The notes under the pieces are model-generated. The model ran no database searches. It was not told the origin of the DNA and saw nothing but the letters and a program-made list of their open reading frames with translations. Positions 63,220-64,000 of a stretch of 64,000 nucleotides of DNA are shown here, in pieces. Numbering within the stretch: the first letter of the stretch is position 1; every line of letters begins with the position of its first letter. The DNA is taken from the NCBI RefSeq assembly GCF_032248695.1, contig NZ_JAVHXC010000002.1, positions 310,001-374,000 of the forward strand, read 5' to 3'. The DNA is from Dietzia sp032248695. Its GTDB lineage: Bacteria; Actinomycetota; Actinomycetes; Mycobacteriales; Mycobacteriaceae. Made by a program: the position numbers and the translations under genes.

Positions 63220-63837
63220 ATGCCGCTGTTCCCCGCCACCTGTCCCACCGAGCGCGAGAACCTGCTCGAGTGGATCGACACCGCGCTCGTCAACGCCCGG
63301 TCGATCGTCCACGGCCTCACCGCCGATCAGCTCCGTGCCCGACCACTGCCGTCCAGCGAGCTGACGCTCGGATGGCTCCTGCTCCACATCGGGGAGGTCG
63401 CCGAGGGCTGGCTCGGCCGCGCCGCCGCCGCGCCGCACGCACCCGAGACCGGACGGTCGCTGCCCGAACAGTTCGCCTGGGCCGAGGAGGTCAACCGCGT
63501 CGACCCCGACGCCACCGCCGAGGACATCCTCGCCGAATACGACCGCCGGTGCGCGGCCGCGCTCGACCACCTGCGCGGGGCCGACCTCGACGCCGAGGTC
63601 CCCGTGCCCACCGAGATGCCGTGGTTCCCCCTCGGCATGCCGGCGTTCAACGGGCGGTGGGCCGCCCTGCACACGCTCAACGAGATCGCGCGGCACTCCG
63701 GGCACGCCGACATCCTGCGCGAGGCGATCGACGGGCGGACGATGTACGAGCTCATCGCCGAGGCGCAGAGCATCGACATGTCCTACATCGGTCAGTGGTT
63801 CGCCGCGCATCCGGAGGTGCCCGCGCCGCAGTGGTGA
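63220..63837 (+). CDS. DinB/DUF664-family protein, second copy
   Basis: 205 aa DinB-like protein with possible metal ligands in LGWLLLHIGEVAEGW and LNEIARHSGHADILREAIDG. It is only distantly similar to the previous gene. Role unknown; mycothiol-linked detoxification is possible. AGGAG lies 7 nt before the ATG. Confidence 0.85.
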   Translation: MPLFPATCPTERENLLEWIDTALVNARSIVHGLTADQLRARPLPSSELTLGWLLLHIGEVAEGWLGRAAAAPHAPETGRSLPEQFAWAEEVNRVDPDATAEDILAEYDRRCAAALDHLRGADLDAEVPVPTEMPWFPLGMPAFNGRWAALHTLNEIARHSGHADILREAIDGRTMYELIAEAQSIDMSYIGQWFAAHPEVPAPQW

Positions 63838-63913
63838 GCGGGGTCGCGGCGGTCGGTGCCGGGGGCGGTCAGGCCGGCGGGGCTGGGCCGCGGCTGGCGG
63901 CTCGGGCGGAGGG

Positions 63914-64000
63914 TCACTCCGGCAGGGCGTCCTCCGCCCATCCCTCGAAGACCTCGAACTGCTCCTCGATCCGTCCCGCGACCTCGCCCGGGTCGGGGAT
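63914..64000 (-). CDS. C-terminal end of an unidentified gene
   Basis: The last 28 codons of a minus-strand reading frame entering from the right edge: IPDPGEVAGRIEEQFEVFEG then WAEDALPE and TGA at 63914-63916. Too short to identify. Codon use matches neighbouring genes, and it is tail-to-tail with the DinB-like gene. Confidence 0.55.
   Translation of the reverse strand: MPDPGEVAGRIEEQFEVFEGWAEDALPE

Overview
The window is chromosomal DNA of a high-GC (about 70%) actinobacterium of the order Mycobacteriales, most likely Dietzia or a close relative. Four things point there: two mce/yrbE lipid-import loci, hadA-hadB, menaquinone genes in mycobacterial order, and a C50 carotenoid cluster whose last gene fuses a lycopene cyclase subunit to a lycopene elongase. 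That fusion is known, to my recollection, from Dietzia. The genus is an inference; no rRNA gene is present.

A conserved backbone can be recognised by comparison with Mycobacterium tuberculosis gene order, from memory. Its parts are mkl next to rplL and rplJ (1.7-4.4 kb); rplA, rplK, nusG, secE, tRNA-Trp, hadB, hadA (31.9-35.9 kb); tRNA-Met and tRNA-Thr (43.4-43.6 kb); tRNA-Tyr and yajQ (50.4-51.1 kb); grcC-like, menJ, menG, mgtA, a DUF3592-like gene and menD (54.3-61.4 kb). Accessory blocks separate these parts.

Layout. 0-2.9 kb: two YrbE permeases and the Mce ATPase. 3.1-4.4 kb: L7/L12 and L10 with a leader and promoter. 4.4-6.9 kb: a lipid kinase, a TetR regulator and a secreted hydrolase-like protein that lacks its serine nucleophile. 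7.0-19.0 kb: a tightly packed catabolic cluster (multicopper oxidase, alpha/beta hydrolase, MpaB/DUF2236 oxygenase, CrtC/AttH-like protein, homogentisate dioxygenase, aldehyde dehydrogenase, family III CoA-transferase, two Mce-associated membrane proteins and an HMG-CoA-lyase-type aldolase). 19.0-20.7 kb: a secreted protein with a possible Cys-His-Asp triad. 20.8-29.7 kb: a complete mce operon (yrbEA-yrbEB-mceABCDEF) with no ATPase of its own. 29.8-31.8 kb: a non-coding array of nine 202-203 bp units. 36.0-43.3 kb: a ThDP enzyme, a CitAB-type two-component system and a tctCBA tricarboxylate transporter. 43.7-50.2 kb: a glycosyltransferase and the carotenoid operon crtE-crtB-crtI-lbtA-lbtBC. 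51.1-54.0 kb: modABC. 61.4-64.0 kb: a WYL regulator, two DinB-like proteins and the end of an unidentified gene.

The main unusual signals are: (1) a 20-base word, GGGGGCGACGACGACGAGGT, exact in four places and near-exact in five or six more, which usually encodes DDDEV in loops of unrelated proteins but also occurs between genes; (2) two families of intergenic repeats, A (the 202-203 bp array plus a solo copy at 54.1 kb) and B (44.5 and 56.8 kb), mostly in convergent gaps; (3) an 18-of-20 match between the promoter regions of the catabolic cluster and the mce operon, suggesting one regulator controls uptake and breakdown of the same lipid-like substrate, which I suggest is a prenylated aromatic or other isoprenoid.
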